Under the pieces are notes generated by a model. It made no database searches. It was not told the DNA's origin and worked only from the letters and a program-made list of their open reading frames with translations. From Streptomyces umbrinus (GTDB lineage Bacteria > Actinomycetota > Actinomycetes > Streptomycetales > Streptomycetaceae), in NCBI RefSeq assembly GCF_030817415.1, contig NZ_JAUSZI010000002.1:1488001-1552000 (forward strand): DNA of 64,000 nucleotides, given 5' to 3'. A program made the position numbers and the translations under genes. The stretch's first letter is position 1; each line of letters begins with the position of its first letter. Shown in pieces: positions 34,705 to 43,400 of the stretch.

Positions 34705-36165
34705 ATGACCCTCCATCGTGACCTGCTGATCGGCGGCAAGGACCTGCCCGCGACCTCCGGCCGCACCGCCGAGGACGTGAATCCCTACAGCTCACAGGTG
34801 TACGCCACGGTCGCCGCGGTCGGCGTCGAGGACGTCACCCGGGCCGTGGACGCCGCCGACGCGGCGTTCGCCGACTGGGCCGAGCTCGGGCCCGCCCAGC
34901 GGCGGAAGATCTTCCTCACCGCGGCCGATCTGCTGGAGGCCCGCACCGACGAGGCCGTACGGATCATGGCGGGCGAGGTCGGCGGGACCCGGCCCTGGGC
35001 CATGTTCAACGTCGGTCTTGCCGCGAACATCCTCCGCGAGGCGGCCGCCGCGGTGACCGCGCCGCGCGGCGAGGTGCTGAGCGCGCAGGAGGAGGGCGCG
35101 CTGGGGCTCGCGGTCCGTGAACCGGTGGGTGTCGTGGCCGCGTTCTCGCCGTGGAACGCCCCGGTCATCCTGGGCGTCCGGGCGGTCGCCGCGCCGCTCG
35201 CCGCGGGCAACACCGTGGTGATGAAGCCGAGCGAGGACGCACCGATCGCCTGCGGGCTGTTCGTCGCAGACGTCCTGCGCGACGCGGGCCTGCCCGACGG
35301 CGTCCTGAACGTGATCACGAACGCTCCGGAGGACGCGGCCGCCGTCGCCGAGGCCCTGATCGCCGACGAGCGCGTACGGGCCGTCAACTTCACCGGTTCC
35401 ACGGGCGTCGGCCGGATCATCGGTGTGCACGCGGCCCGGCATCTGAAGCCCGCGGTCCTGGAACTCGGCGGCAAGAACTCCGTGATCGTGCTCGACGACG
35501 CCGACGTCGACTACGCGGTCGACGCCGCCGTCTTCTCCGTCTTCATGAACTCCGGGCAGATCTGCATGTCCGCCGACCGGATCCTCGTCCACGAGAGCCT
35601 CGCCGAGGAGTTCACAGCCAAGTTCACCGCGAAGACCGAGTCGCTCGCGTCCGGTGACCCGGCCGACCCGCACACCGTCGTCGGCCCGCTCGTCACGACG
35701 GACGCCGCCCGCCGGGTCGCCGCGCTCGTCGAGGACGCCGTCGCCAAGGGCGCCACCGTGCTGACCGGCGGCGCCGCCCCCGAGGGCGCCGTGCATCCGG
35801 CGACCGTGCTGACCGACCTTCCCGAGGACGCCGACCTCTACCACGGAGAGGCGTTCGGCCCGCTCGCCGTGATCAGCACCTTCGGCACGGATGACGAGGC
35901 GATCGCCTTCGCCAACGCCACGGAACACGGGCTCACCTGCGGAATCATCACCGAGAACGGCACCCACGGGCTCAGGGTTGCCCGCCGGATCCGTACCGGC
36001 ATCGTGCACATCAACGACCAGTCCGTCGCCGACGAACCGAACGCCCCCTTCGGCGGGTTCAAGGCCAGCGGATACGGCCGCTTCGGCGGGCGCTGGGGCA
36101 TCGAGGCGTTCAGCAACACACGCTGGGTGACACTGGCGACGCAACAGGCGCACTTCCCGTTCTAG
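34705..36165 (+). CDS. NAD(P)-dependent aldehyde dehydrogenase (aromatic aldehyde type)
   Basis: A 486-residue aldehyde dehydrogenase. The catalytic Glu is in LELGGKNSVI and the nucleophilic Cys in NSGQICMSADR; the cofactor loop is NFTGSTGVGRII. The length and the C-terminus (VADEPNAPFGGFKASGYGRF) fit the vanillin/benzaldehyde/salicylaldehyde dehydrogenase branch. The ATG is chosen since similarity begins there, although the frame is open further upstream without a binding site. No partner genes for aromatic catabolism are next to it, so it probably serves general aldehyde detoxification. Confidence 0.87.
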   Translation: MTLHRDLLIGGKDLPATSGRTAEDVNPYSSQVYATVAAVGVEDVTRAVDAADAAFADWAELGPAQRRKIFLTAADLLEARTDEAVRIMAGEVGGTRPWAMFNVGLAANILREAAAAVTAPRGEVLSAQEEGALGLAVREPVGVVAAFSPWNAPVILGVRAVAAPLAAGNTVVMKPSEDAPIACGLFVADVLRDAGLPDGVLNVITNAPEDAAAVAEALIADERVRAVNFTGSTGVGRIIGVHAARHLKPAVLELGGKNSVIVLDDADVDYAVDAAVFSVFMNSGQICMSADRILVHESLAEEFTAKFTAKTESLASGDPADPHTVVGPLVTTDAARRVAALVEDAVAKGATVLTGGAAPEGAVHPATVLTDLPEDADLYHGEAFGPLAVISTFGTDDEAIAFANATEHGLTCGIITENGTHGLRVARRIRTGIVHINDQSVADEPNAPFGGFKASGYGRFGGRWGIEAFSNTRWVTLATQQAHFPF

Positions 36166-36305
36166 ACGGTCCGCCCGACTCGGCGGTACACGGGCTGCGG
36201 CACACCTTGCGAGTGCCGCGGCCCTTCCCCGCCCCGGTCGGTAACGCGTTCCCGTACACGACAAATGAGTTGCCCAGGCGGCTGCCCCGACGCCACCATC
36301 TGCCC

Positions 36306-36413
36306 ATGACCACGACCGAAGCCCTTCTGCCGCCGACCTTCGCAACCGTTCGTCCGGTGCGGGTCCAGCAGCAGTCCGGCCGACCGCGGAGGCTCTCACT
36401 TCCGCGGTCGTGA
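36306..36413 (+). CDS. Possible 35-residue leader peptide before the LysE-type exporter
   Basis: A short frame starts at ATG 36306 and its TGA overlaps the GTG of the exporter gene (GTGA). The peptide has seven Arg residues, including GRPRR near its end. It could couple translation of the exporter to ribosome progress through Arg codons, but it has no good ribosome binding site of its own. It may be a chance frame in GC-rich DNA. Confidence 0.3.
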   Translation: MTTTEALLPPTFATVRPVRVQQQSGRPRRLSLPRS

Positions 36414-37042
36414 CCGCCGCGCTCGTCGCGGGGCTTCTCGCGGGCTATGGCATCGCCATCCCCGTCGGAGCGGTCGCGACCTACCTCGTCTCCCTCACCG
36501 CCCGTACGTCCCTGCGGATCGGCGTGTGTGCCGCGCTCGGCGTGGCGACGGCCGACGGGCTCTACGCCCTGGTGGCCGCGCTAGGCGGCTCCGCGCTCGC
36601 CACCGCCCTCCAGCCCGTACTGGTCCCGCTGCGCTGGGCCTCGGGACTCGTGCTCGTCGCCCTCGCCGTACGAGGCGGAGTCACCGCACTCCGCCAGTAC
36701 CGCGAGCAGCGGCTCGCCACCCGCTCCGACCGGACGCCGGTGAGCCCCGGCCGCGCGTACCTGGCCCTGCTCGGCATCACGATGCTGAACCCCACCACCG
36801 TCGTGTACTTCGCGGCGCTGGTGCTGGGCAGCAGTGCCGGTGAGGCCGTCGGCCTCCTGGAACAGGGGGTGTTCGTCCTCGCCGCCTTCGCCGCGTCGGC
36901 CACCTGGCAACTGCTGCTCGCGGGCGGCGGCGCGCTGCTGGGCCAGGTTCTGACGGGTCGGAGGGGGCGGCTGGTGACGGCGCTGGTGTCCAGTGCCGTG
37001 ATCCTCGCCCTGGCCGTACGCATGCTGATGGCGCCGTCGTGA
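36410..37042 (+). CDS. LysE-family exporter
   Basis: A 210-residue membrane protein with six helices of the LysE/RhtB type, which exports amino acids or related compounds. Typical elements are GYGIAIPVGAVATYLVSLTA at the N-terminus, GVATADGLYALVAALGG in helix two, and LLGITMLNPTTVVYFAALV in the middle, with the conserved NP. The GTG start is set by the beginning of the first hydrophobic segment. It overlaps a short upstream frame. No dedicated regulator is seen nearby. Confidence 0.85.
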   Translation: MTAALVAGLLAGYGIAIPVGAVATYLVSLTARTSLRIGVCAALGVATADGLYALVAALGGSALATALQPVLVPLRWASGLVLVALAVRGGVTALRQYREQRLATRSDRTPVSPGRAYLALLGITMLNPTTVVYFAALVLGSSAGEAVGLLEQGVFVLAAFAASATWQLLLAGGGALLGQVLTGRRGRLVTALVSSAVILALAVRMLMAPS

Positions 37043-37153
37043 CGGGCGGCATCGCACGCCTCCCGGAAAAATATTCCGGCCGCCCGTCACACTTGCGCGC
37101 CGCGCTCCGTCAGGGCGATGACAGACACTTTCGGAACTCATGAGGAGCACCTG

Positions 37154-37615
37154 ATGCAGGCACGGATGAAGAACCCGGCGGCCATCCTTCCCGACGCGGG
37201 GCAGGCCATCCAGGGGCTGATCAAGGCGGCCGGCAAGGGCGGTGTGCCCCAGGAGACGCTCGAGCTCGTGCACCTGCGCGCGAGCCAGATCAACGGGTGC
37301 AGCGCCTGCGTCTACGGGGGCAGCCACAGCGCCCACAAGGCGGGGCTCAGCGACGAGCGGCTCTGGGCGGTGTCGGCCTGGCGCGAGGCACCCTTCTACT
37401 CGGACGCCGAACGCGCGGCCCTCGCCCTGGCCGAGGCGATGACCCGGCTCGGCGACCGCTCCGACGACGCGGTGCCGGACGAGCTGTGGGACGTGGTCGC
37501 CGACCACTACGACGAGCGGCAGCTAGCCTCGCTCATCCTGTGGATCGCGACGACCAACTTCTTCAACCGCCTCAACGCCACCGTCAAGGAGCCCGCGGGC
37601 GCCACCTGGGGCTAG
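37154..37615 (+). CDS. Carboxymuconolactone decarboxylase/AhpD-family peroxidase-like protein
   Basis: A 153-residue helical protein of the AhpD-like family. The redox-active CxxC lies in QINGCSACVYGGSHSAHKAG, which together with the upstream Glu (LELVHLRASQ) and the following His completes the AhpD active site. Such proteins reduce peroxides or serve as disulfide partners. The ATG is six bases after GAGGAG; an earlier in-frame ATG at 37118 lacks a binding site. It stands alone, with a nitroreductase gene following in the same direction after about 140 bases. Confidence 0.85.
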   Translation: MQARMKNPAAILPDAGQAIQGLIKAAGKGGVPQETLELVHLRASQINGCSACVYGGSHSAHKAGLSDERLWAVSAWREAPFYSDAERAALALAEAMTRLGDRSDDAVPDELWDVVADHYDERQLASLILWIATTNFFNRLNATVKEPAGATWG

Positions 37616-37757
37616 GTCCGGCTTCCGGTGAGCGGGAGTGGTCTGCACGAGTGGTGTGGGCGGGAGGGGCCTGCGGGAGGGATGAAATCCCTTGGGTGGC
37701 CGTGTTGAATCGACGTCGGCACGAGTCGCACGAACGACGATCGATGGGATGGATGTC

Positions 37758-38207
37758 ATGCCTCTCAAGGGTGAGTACGAACCCAGCCCCACCAAGTGGG
37801 TACGCGACCAGGTCGAGCTGTACGAGAGCTCGAACGGAACCGAGGGAACGACGTTGATGGACACGGGGTTGCCCGTGATCGTACTGACCACCCTGGGTGC
37901 CAAGAGCGGGAAGATCCGCAAGACGCCGCTCATGCGCGTGGAGCACGACGGCACGTACGCCGCCGTCGCCTCGCTGGGCGGCGCGCCCAAGCACCCCGTC
38001 TGGTACCACAACGTCGTCGCCGATCCCCGCGTGGAACTCCAGGACGGCGGGACACGCCAGGACATGACGGCGCGCGAAGTGACCGGCGAGGAGAAGGCCC
38101 AGTGGTGGGAGCGGGCGGTCGCGGCGTATCCGGCCTACGCCGACTACCAGAAGAAGACGGACCGCGAGATCCCGGTCTTCGTACTGGAGCCGGCCGCCGG
38201 GGCGTGA
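37758..38207 (+). CDS. Deazaflavin (F420)-dependent nitroreductase family protein
   Basis: A 149-residue split-barrel protein of the DDN family. It matches the mycobacterial nitroimidazole-activating enzyme in [20 protein letters not shown] (cofactor phosphate site), [16 protein letters not shown] and the closing VFVLEP. These enzymes use reduced F420 to reduce quinones or other oxidants. ATG 37758 is preferred; ATG 37749 is an alternative, and neither has a strong binding site. A strong hairpin ends the transcript 17 bases downstream. Confidence 0.88.
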   Translation: MPLKGEYEPSPTKWVRDQVELYESSNGTEGTTLMDTGLPVIVLTTLGAKSGKIRKTPLMRVEHDGTYAAVASLGGAPKHPVWYHNVVADPRVELQDGGTRQDMTAREVTGEEKAQWWERAVAAYPAYADYQKKTDREIPVFVLEPAAGA

Positions 38208-38223
38208 GCAGCGCGGGCACATG

Positions 38224-38266
38224 ACGGCGGGCCGTACCTGGGCACTGTTCCGGTACGGCCCGCCGT
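38224..38266. terminator. Hairpin terminator between convergent genes
   Basis: ACGGCGGGCCGTACC (38224-38238) and GGTACGGCCCGCCGT (38252-38266) form a perfect 15-bp stem with a 13-base loop just after the nitroreductase stop. It could act in both directions, as the cation efflux gene converges on it. Confidence 0.8.
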
Positions 38267-38270
38267 TCTG

Positions 38271-38339
38271 GTCCCGACAGGGGCTCCTCGGTGGCTCCGC
38301 GGCGAGTCCCGACAGGGGCTCTTCCGTGGCTCCGCGGCG
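38271..38339. repeat. Tandem duplication, 35-base period
   Basis: GTCCCGACAGGGGCTC begins both copies, at 38271 and 38306, and each runs 34 bases to GGCTCCGCGGCG. They differ at two positions. A partial third repeat of the CCGCGGCGGCTCCCG type follows. It lies in the gap between convergent genes and has no evident function. Confidence 0.75.
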
Positions 38340-38399
38340 GCTCCCGGAACTCGTTCGAAAAAAGTTGGCATGATTCCCGGACCGCCGGGCACCCGACGC

Positions 38400-39410
38400 T
38401 CAGGCCCCGCCGCGCTCCCCCGTCGCGGCGGGGCCGCCGACGTGTGCGCCGGGGCGGGAATCCGCGTGTTCGGCCCGCGCGGCGCGGCGCGCGATGGCGG
38501 CATCCGTCACGTCGAGGAAGATCTGGTCGGCTTCCGGGACCGTGTGGGCGACGGACCGCTTGATGCGCACGGCGACGAGCTCGACCTCCTCACTGTCCAG
38601 GCCGGGGACCAGGTCGACCCGGGCGGCGACGAGCGTCGAGTCGGGGCCGAGCTGCATGGTCAGCAGGGACTCCACCGAGTCGATCTCGGGCTGGGCGTCC
38701 AGCAGCGAGCGGATACGACTGCTCGATTCCAGATCCGCGGCCTGACCGATCAGCTGGTCGCGTGCGTCACGGCCCAGCCGGTACGCCACGTACACGAGCA
38801 GCGCCCCGATGCCGAGCGACGCCGACGCCTCCCAGACGATCCGGCCGGTGACCATGTGAAGGGCCATCCCGGCGATCGCGAGAGTCACGCCGAGCACGGC
38901 GGTGCCGTCCTCGGCGACGACGGTACGCAGGGCAGGGTCTCGGGCTCCGGCGGCGAGGCCGCCCTGTTTGCGCACCTGGTGGAGGGCCCGTAGCAGGGAA
39001 GCGCCCTCGGCGAACAGAGCGACGACGAGGACGACCAGTCCGACCACATAGCCGTCGTGGGTCTCCGTGCTCCCGCTCCTGAGGGCGTCGAAGCCCTGGT
39101 AGAAGGAGAAGCAGCCGCCCATCACGAAGATCCCGACGGCGGCGAGCAGGGACCAGAAGAAGCGTTCCTTTCCGTAGCCGAACGGGTGCCGGCTGTCGGC
39201 AGGGCGCAGGCTGCGGCGCAGGGCAGCCAGGAGGAAGACCTCGTTGAGGCTGTCGGCCACCGAGTGCGCGGCCTCCGAGAGCAGCGCGGGGGATCCCGCG
39301 ATCAGCCCGCCCACGGCCTTGGCCACGGCGATCACGAGGTTCGCGGCCAGCGCCACCAGCACGGTGACCCGGGTCCTGCGATCGGACGGTGTGGAGGGCT
39401 TGTGACTCAT
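38400..39410 (-). CDS. Cation diffusion facilitator family transporter
   Basis: A 336-residue membrane protein with about six helices. The metal site residues of helix 2 are seen in ALLSEAAHSVADSLNE (His-x3-Asp), and helix 5 has the matching pair in DGTAVLGVTLAIAG (Asp with Gly rather than His). The cytoplasmic end (about 210-310) is the ferredoxin-like dimer domain. It exports a divalent metal such as zinc, manganese or iron in exchange for protons. The ATG is followed at once by a basic stretch and helix one. It is divergent from a glutathionyl-reductase-like gene. The same frame stays open far upstream without meaning. Confidence 0.87.
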   Translation of the reverse strand: MSHKPSTPSDRRTRVTVLVALAANLVIAVAKAVGGLIAGSPALLSEAAHSVADSLNEVFLLAALRRSLRPADSRHPFGYGKERFFWSLLAAVGIFVMGGCFSFYQGFDALRSGSTETHDGYVVGLVVLVVALFAEGASLLRALHQVRKQGGLAAGARDPALRTVVAEDGTAVLGVTLAIAGMALHMVTGRIVWEASASLGIGALLVYVAYRLGRDARDQLIGQAADLESSSRIRSLLDAQPEIDSVESLLTMQLGPDSTLVAARVDLVPGLDSEEVELVAVRIKRSVAHTVPEADQIFLDVTDAAIARRAARAEHADSRPGAHVGGPAATGERGGA

Positions 39411-39503
39411 CTCGGCCGAATGCCCCTCCCACCGGCCCTCACACGGGGCGACGGCGGTTTTCGGGGAACCCTCCCCAGAGCACGCGCACGGAAGGAGCCA
39501 GGT

Positions 39504-40520
39504 ATGAGCGACACCGAGGGCAACAGGGCGTACGGGAAGAAGTCCTTCAAGCGGTCCAAGAGCCACTTCGCGGACCGCGTCACGGCGGACGGCCGGGACG
39601 GCTGGCCGGTCGAGGCGGGGCGCTACCGCCTCGTCGTCAGCCGGGCGTGCCCCTGGGCGAGCCGCGCGGTGATCTCCCGACGGCTGCTGGGACTGGAGGA
39701 CGCCCTCTCGATGGCGATCGCCGACCCGATCCAGGACGACCGGAGCTGGCGGTTCACCCTCGACCCGGACGGCCGGGACCCCGTACTCGGCATCCGCTTC
39801 CTCAGCGAGGCGTACGAGGCCCGGGAGCCGGGCGCTCCGGGCGGCGTCAGCGTGCCCGCACTGGTGGACGTGCCGACCGGCCGTCTGGTGACCAACGACT
39901 ACCAGCGGCTCACCCTGGACCTCGCCACCGAATGGACGGCCCTGCACCGGGAAGGGGCGCCCGACCTCTACCCGGCGGACCTCCGCGCCGAGATCGACGA
40001 GGTCATGGCGGAGGTGTACGAGGACGTCAACAACGGGGTGTACCGGGCCGGGTTCGCCAACGGTCAGAAGAAGTACGCGGCGGCCTGCGAGGGTGTGTTC
40101 CGGCGGTTGGAGCTGCTGTCGGAGCGGCTCGAGGGGCGGCGGTACCTCGTCGGGGACACGATCACCGAGGCCGACATCCGGCTGTTCACCACACTGGTCC
40201 GCTTCGACGCCGTCTATCACGGCCACTTCAAGTGCAACCGCTGGAAGCTGACGGAGGACCCGGTTCTGTGGGCGTACTCCCGTGATCTCTTCCAGACGCC
40301 CGGATTCGGGGACACCGTCGACTTCGACCACATCAAGCGGCACTACTACCAGGTCCACACGGGCATCAACCCGACCGGCATCGTGCCGCTCGGGCCGGAC
40401 CTGTCCGGCTGGCTCACCTCGCACGGCCGCGAGGAGCTGGGCGGGCGCCCCTTCGGGGACGGGAGTCCGCCGGGGCCGGTGCGCGAGGGCGAGGAGGTGC
40501 CGGCGGCGGGCAGGCCCTGA
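39504..40520 (+). CDS. Omega-class glutathione transferase / glutathionyl-hydroquinone reductase-like protein
   Basis: A 338-residue protein of the ECM4/YqjG type. The thioredoxin-fold N-terminal domain has the active-site Cys in VVSRACPWASR, the cis-Pro in VSVPALVD, and the helical domain contains NNGVYRAGFANGQKKY and ITEADIRLF. In other bacteria these remove glutathione from glutathionyl-hydroquinones. Streptomyces makes mycothiol, so the natural thiol partner may differ. The ATG is well placed after GAAGGAG. Neighbouring genes for AhpD-like, F420 and peroxiredoxin proteins suggest a loose redox-stress neighbourhood. Confidence 0.87.
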   Translation: MSDTEGNRAYGKKSFKRSKSHFADRVTADGRDGWPVEAGRYRLVVSRACPWASRAVISRRLLGLEDALSMAIADPIQDDRSWRFTLDPDGRDPVLGIRFLSEAYEAREPGAPGGVSVPALVDVPTGRLVTNDYQRLTLDLATEWTALHREGAPDLYPADLRAEIDEVMAEVYEDVNNGVYRAGFANGQKKYAAACEGVFRRLELLSERLEGRRYLVGDTITEADIRLFTTLVRFDAVYHGHFKCNRWKLTEDPVLWAYSRDLFQTPGFGDTVDFDHIKRHYYQVHTGINPTGIVPLGPDLSGWLTSHGREELGGRPFGDGSPPGPVREGEEVPAAGRP

Positions 40521-40628
40521 ACCGTCGGCGCCTGGGCCGCCACGCATCCCGCCGGCTCTTTGCGTATGTGCCGCTGAACTGGACACTCGCCATGGTGAGA
40601 CCGGAAATGCGAGCCGAAGGAGATCCAG

Positions 40629-40922
40629 GTGCAGAAGAAGAAGCTGCCACTCGTGTACAAGCCCCTCGGGTTCGTGCTCGGCTGGGCGAGCGGGGCCCTC
40701 GCCGGGATGGCCTTCCAGGCGACCTGGAAGGCCATACGCCACGAGGAGGACGCGCCCGACGCGCTGGACAGGGACCGCGGCTGGGGCGAGGTGCTGCTGG
40801 CCGCGGCCATCCAGGGCGCCCTCTTCGCGGTCGTCCGCAGCGCGGTGGACCGTACGGGGGCGACGGCCATCGAGAGGTCGACCGGAGTGTGGCCCTCCGA
40901 CGACAAGGGGGGCCGCGACTGA
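40629..40922 (+). CDS. Small membrane protein, DUF4235
   Basis: A 97-residue protein with two membrane segments (about 8-30 and 55-72) that contain Gly-rich packing faces (GFVLGWASGALAGMAF). It matches the actinobacterial DUF4235 family by size, the WKAI and WGEVLLAAAIQGALFA segments, and a basic first few residues. Function unknown. The GTG start follows AAGGAG. The gene is 108 bases after the transferase and 72 before the peroxiredoxin. Confidence 0.83.
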   Translation: MQKKKLPLVYKPLGFVLGWASGALAGMAFQATWKAIRHEEDAPDALDRDRGWGEVLLAAAIQGALFAVVRSAVDRTGATAIERSTGVWPSDDKGGRD

Positions 40923-40994
40923 CTCCCGTACCGTCCAGTACGGTTGGCCTCCACGCAGTCGGCCCGGAGCCGGCCGGGAGTCAGGGGAGCAATC

Positions 40995-41462
40995 GTGAAG
41001 AACCAGATAGAGGTCGGCGACACCGTCGAGGACTTCGAGCTTCTCGACGAGACCGGCACCTCGCGCAAGCTCTCCGAGCTGCTGGGCGAGGGGCCGGTCG
41101 TGCTGTTCTTCTATCCCGCGGCGATGACCGCCGGCTGCACCGCCGAGGCGTGCCACTTCCGCGATCTGGCCGCCGAGTTCACCGCCGCCGGGGCCCGTCC
41201 GGTGGGGATCAGCGGTGACACGGTCGAGCGCCAGCAGGAGTTCGCCGGGAAGCACACCCTCGGGTTCCCGCTGCTGTCCGACCCGGAGGGGCTGATCCGC
41301 GAGCGGTTCGGTGTGAAGCGGGGCTTCTCGATGGCGCCCACGAAGCGGGTCACCTTCGTGATCTCCGAGGACCGGAAGGTACTGGAAGTGGTGCGCAGCG
41401 AGTTCAAGATGAGCGCGCACGCGAACCGCGCCCTGGCGGCCCTGCGCACGCACAACGGCTGA
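40995..41462 (+). CDS. Peroxiredoxin (AhpC/TSA, BCP-like)
   Basis: A 155-residue thiol peroxidase. The peroxidatic Cys lies in FFYPAAMTAGCTAEACHFRD, with a second Cys five residues on, which is the BCP/PrxQ arrangement for an intramolecular disulfide. The Arg that activates the Cys is in KRVTFVI. GTG 40995 is chosen because GGGGAG is five bases upstream; the open frame before it has no similarity. It reduces hydrogen peroxide and organic peroxides with thioredoxin as the usual electron donor. Confidence 0.88.
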   Translation: MKNQIEVGDTVEDFELLDETGTSRKLSELLGEGPVVLFFYPAAMTAGCTAEACHFRDLAAEFTAAGARPVGISGDTVERQQEFAGKHTLGFPLLSDPEGLIRERFGVKRGFSMAPTKRVTFVISEDRKVLEVVRSEFKMSAHANRALAALRTHNG

Positions 41463-41507
41463 ACGAACGCGGCCAAGCCCTGCTCTTCGCGGACCCCGCC
41501 TGCCTTC

Positions 41508-41900
41508 TCAGCCCTGCTTGGGGGCGGTGGTCCGGTTGCTGCGTATGGTGAACGAGTGGCCGGCCGGGTCGGCGAATCCCCGCTCCTCGAACGGACCGGC
41601 CGGATCCTTGGCCTCCAGCGGCCGGCCGCCGAGCCCGATGACCTTGCGCTCGGCCTCGTCCAGGTCCTCCACGTGGAAGTCCAGGTGGGCCTGCAGGGAG
41701 TTCTCTGGGCGCGGCCAGCTCGGCGGAGTGGCGTTCACGTCCCGCCGGAACGCGATCCGAAACCCGTCGGCTCCCCTGATCTCCACACGGTTCGCCGACG
41801 CGTCCGTCTCCTCCGCGTCGAGGAACTCCATGTAGAACGCGGCGAGCTTCTCGGGCTCGGCACAGTCCAACACCACAACGCCCGCCACTACCAGTGCCAT
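41508..41900 (-). CDS. VOC-family (glyoxalase-like) protein
   Basis: A 130-residue protein made of two beta-alpha-beta-beta-beta repeats. The motif VVVLDCAEPEKLAAFYMEFL opens the first, DFHVEDLDEAERKVIGLGG the second, and FADPAGHSFTI closes the fold. It belongs to the large group of small actinobacterial VOC proteins that bind metals, drugs or small metabolites. The ATG is four bases after GGAGG. It converges on the peroxiredoxin gene. Confidence 0.85.
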   Translation of the reverse strand: MALVVAGVVVLDCAEPEKLAAFYMEFLDAEETDASANRVEIRGADGFRIAFRRDVNATPPSWPRPENSLQAHLDFHVEDLDEAERKVIGLGGRPLEAKDPAGPFEERGFADPAGHSFTIRSNRTTAPKQG

Positions 41901-42052
41901 GTCTCCTCCGTACACCGACCGACCACGAGCGGCGCTCCGCCCACGGCTCCACGGCGACCGGGTACCCCGCCTGCGGAAATCAGTCGGCCACGCGCCCACG
42001 CCCCGTCGGTGCCGGTGGCGAACGTGCCCATTCGGCCACGGAGACCGACAAA

Positions 42053-42109
42053 TCACCGAGGTCACGGAGTGGTGTAACGCAGGTCACGGTCAAGTCACCG
42101 AGGTCGCGG
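42053..42109 (+). promoter_or_regulatory. Three AGGTCRCGG iterons before the terpene cyclase
   Basis: AGGTCACGG occurs at 42059-42067 and 42081-42089 and AGGTCGCGG at 42101-42109. The outer two sit in a longer TCACCGAGGTCRCGG repeat 42 bases apart, four helical turns. The region from 41901 to 42258 has no gene. A regulator binding cooperatively along one face is a reasonable reading. Confidence 0.55.
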
Positions 42110-42258
42110 CATAGATCATTTACGATCAGGGCAGCCTCGTAGCGTAAATCGAGTCAACTTTCGCCTCGGGAAACGCAGTTCGAGCCAGCGGGCGTCAATT
42201 TCGACGTCCGCCCCACAGGGATGGGGGGCCCTGTGCATCGTCTCAAGAGAGGACGCGA

Positions 42259-43290
42259 ATGCCGCAGGACGTCAGGTTCGACCTCCCCTTCACCACTCCC
42301 GTCAGCGAGCACCTCGAGTATGCCCGCGCCCGCCATCTGCGCTGGGTATGGGACAAGGGCCTGGTCCGCAGCCAGCCCGGATTCGAGGAATACCGCTCCT
42401 GGGATCTGCCTCAGGCGGCAGCCCGCACCTATCCCTACGCTTCGGCGAACGACATGGTCGTCCTGATGAACTGGTTCTCGCTGGCCTTCCTGTTCGACGA
42501 CCAGTTCGACTCAGGTAGGCCGGATCGCGCCGATCGCATAGCGGAGGTCGCGCGGGAGCTCATCGCCACCCCCTTGCGTCCGGCGGGCATCACTCCGAGA
42601 GTGGCGTGCCCGATCACCATGGCGTGGGCGGAGGTCTGGGCCCACCTTTCGGATGGCATGTCTCTGACATGGCGCACGCGGTTCGCGGCCTCCTGGGGCC
42701 GCTTTCTTGTGGCGCACACCGAGGAGGTCGACCTGGCCGCCCGCGGCCTGGCCGGCACGCTCGACCTTCAGGAGTACGCCGAGTTCCGCCGCCGTACTGT
42801 CGGCATCCACCACAGCATCGACGCCGGTGAGCGCAGCCGCGGCTTCGAGGTGCCCGCCGAGGTGCAGGCGCATCCGCTGATGGAGAGAATGCGGGACCTG
42901 GCCGCCGACACCATCGGCTTCATGAACGACATCCACTCCTTCGAGCGCGAGAAACGCCGAGGGGACGGTCACAACCTGATAGCCGTCCTGCACCGCGAGC
43001 GTCGCTGCGGATGGCAGGAGGCCTCCGACGAGGCGGTCAGGATGACCACGGACAGCCTTGCCGAGTACCTCGAACTGGAGGCGCAGGTACCGCAGATGTG
43101 CGACGAACTGAGCCTGGACGAGGACGACCGCGCGAAGGTCCGGATGGGCGTCGAGGCCATCCAGCACTGGATAAACGGCAACTACGAGTGGGCACTCACG
43201 TCGGGCCGCTACGCGGCGGACAAGGAATCCCCGGCCGCCAAGGCCGAGTTGGCGGGCCAGGGCTCACTGGACGACCTGCTGGCAGTCTGA
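42259..43290 (+). CDS. Class I terpene cyclase, pentalenene-synthase-like
   Basis: A 343-residue all-helical cyclase. The metal-binding DDxxD motif is FLFDDQFD and the NSE/DTE motif is NDIHSFEREKRRGDGHN, followed near the C-terminus by the Arg-Tyr pair in SGRYAAD. The N-terminus MPQDVRFDLPF and the later segments follow pentalenene synthase, but the pentalenolactone genes are absent, so a different sesquiterpene is likely. The ATG follows AGAGAGG. It converges on a conservon-associated P450 across a strong hairpin. A second P450 lies 4.7 kb away, so oxidation of the product by one of these is possible. Confidence 0.9.
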   Translation: MPQDVRFDLPFTTPVSEHLEYARARHLRWVWDKGLVRSQPGFEEYRSWDLPQAAARTYPYASANDMVVLMNWFSLAFLFDDQFDSGRPDRADRIAEVARELIATPLRPAGITPRVACPITMAWAEVWAHLSDGMSLTWRTRFAASWGRFLVAHTEEVDLAARGLAGTLDLQEYAEFRRRTVGIHHSIDAGERSRGFEVPAEVQAHPLMERMRDLAADTIGFMNDIHSFEREKRRGDGHNLIAVLHRERRCGWQEASDEAVRMTTDSLAEYLELEAQVPQMCDELSLDEDDRAKVRMGVEAIQHWINGNYEWALTSGRYAADKESPAAKAELAGQGSLDDLLAV

Positions 43291-43294
43291 AAGA

Positions 43295-43330
43295 CAGTTC
43301 TCCGCGCCCCGAAAGGGGCGCGGAGAACTG
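43295..43330. terminator. Perfect 16-bp hairpin with GAAA loop, bidirectional terminator
   Basis: CAGTTCTCCGCGCCCC (43295-43310), loop GAAA and GGGGCGCGGAGAACTG (43315-43330). It is a paired copy of the intergenic palindrome family seen at 26.0-26.2 kb. It lies four bases after the terpene cyclase stop, between convergent genes. Confidence 0.85.
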
Positions 43331-43400
43331 CGCGACCAGCCACATCCAACCGCCGGCCAACAAACAAACAACAGTCGCCCCCCACCACCCGGCGGAGCGC

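Noticed and set aside
38400..41453. Apparent 1017-residue minus-strand protein ending in the cation transporter
   Set aside because: Only the part from ATG 39410 shows family similarity; the upstream 680 residues are antisense to the GST-like, DUF4235 and peroxiredoxin genes.
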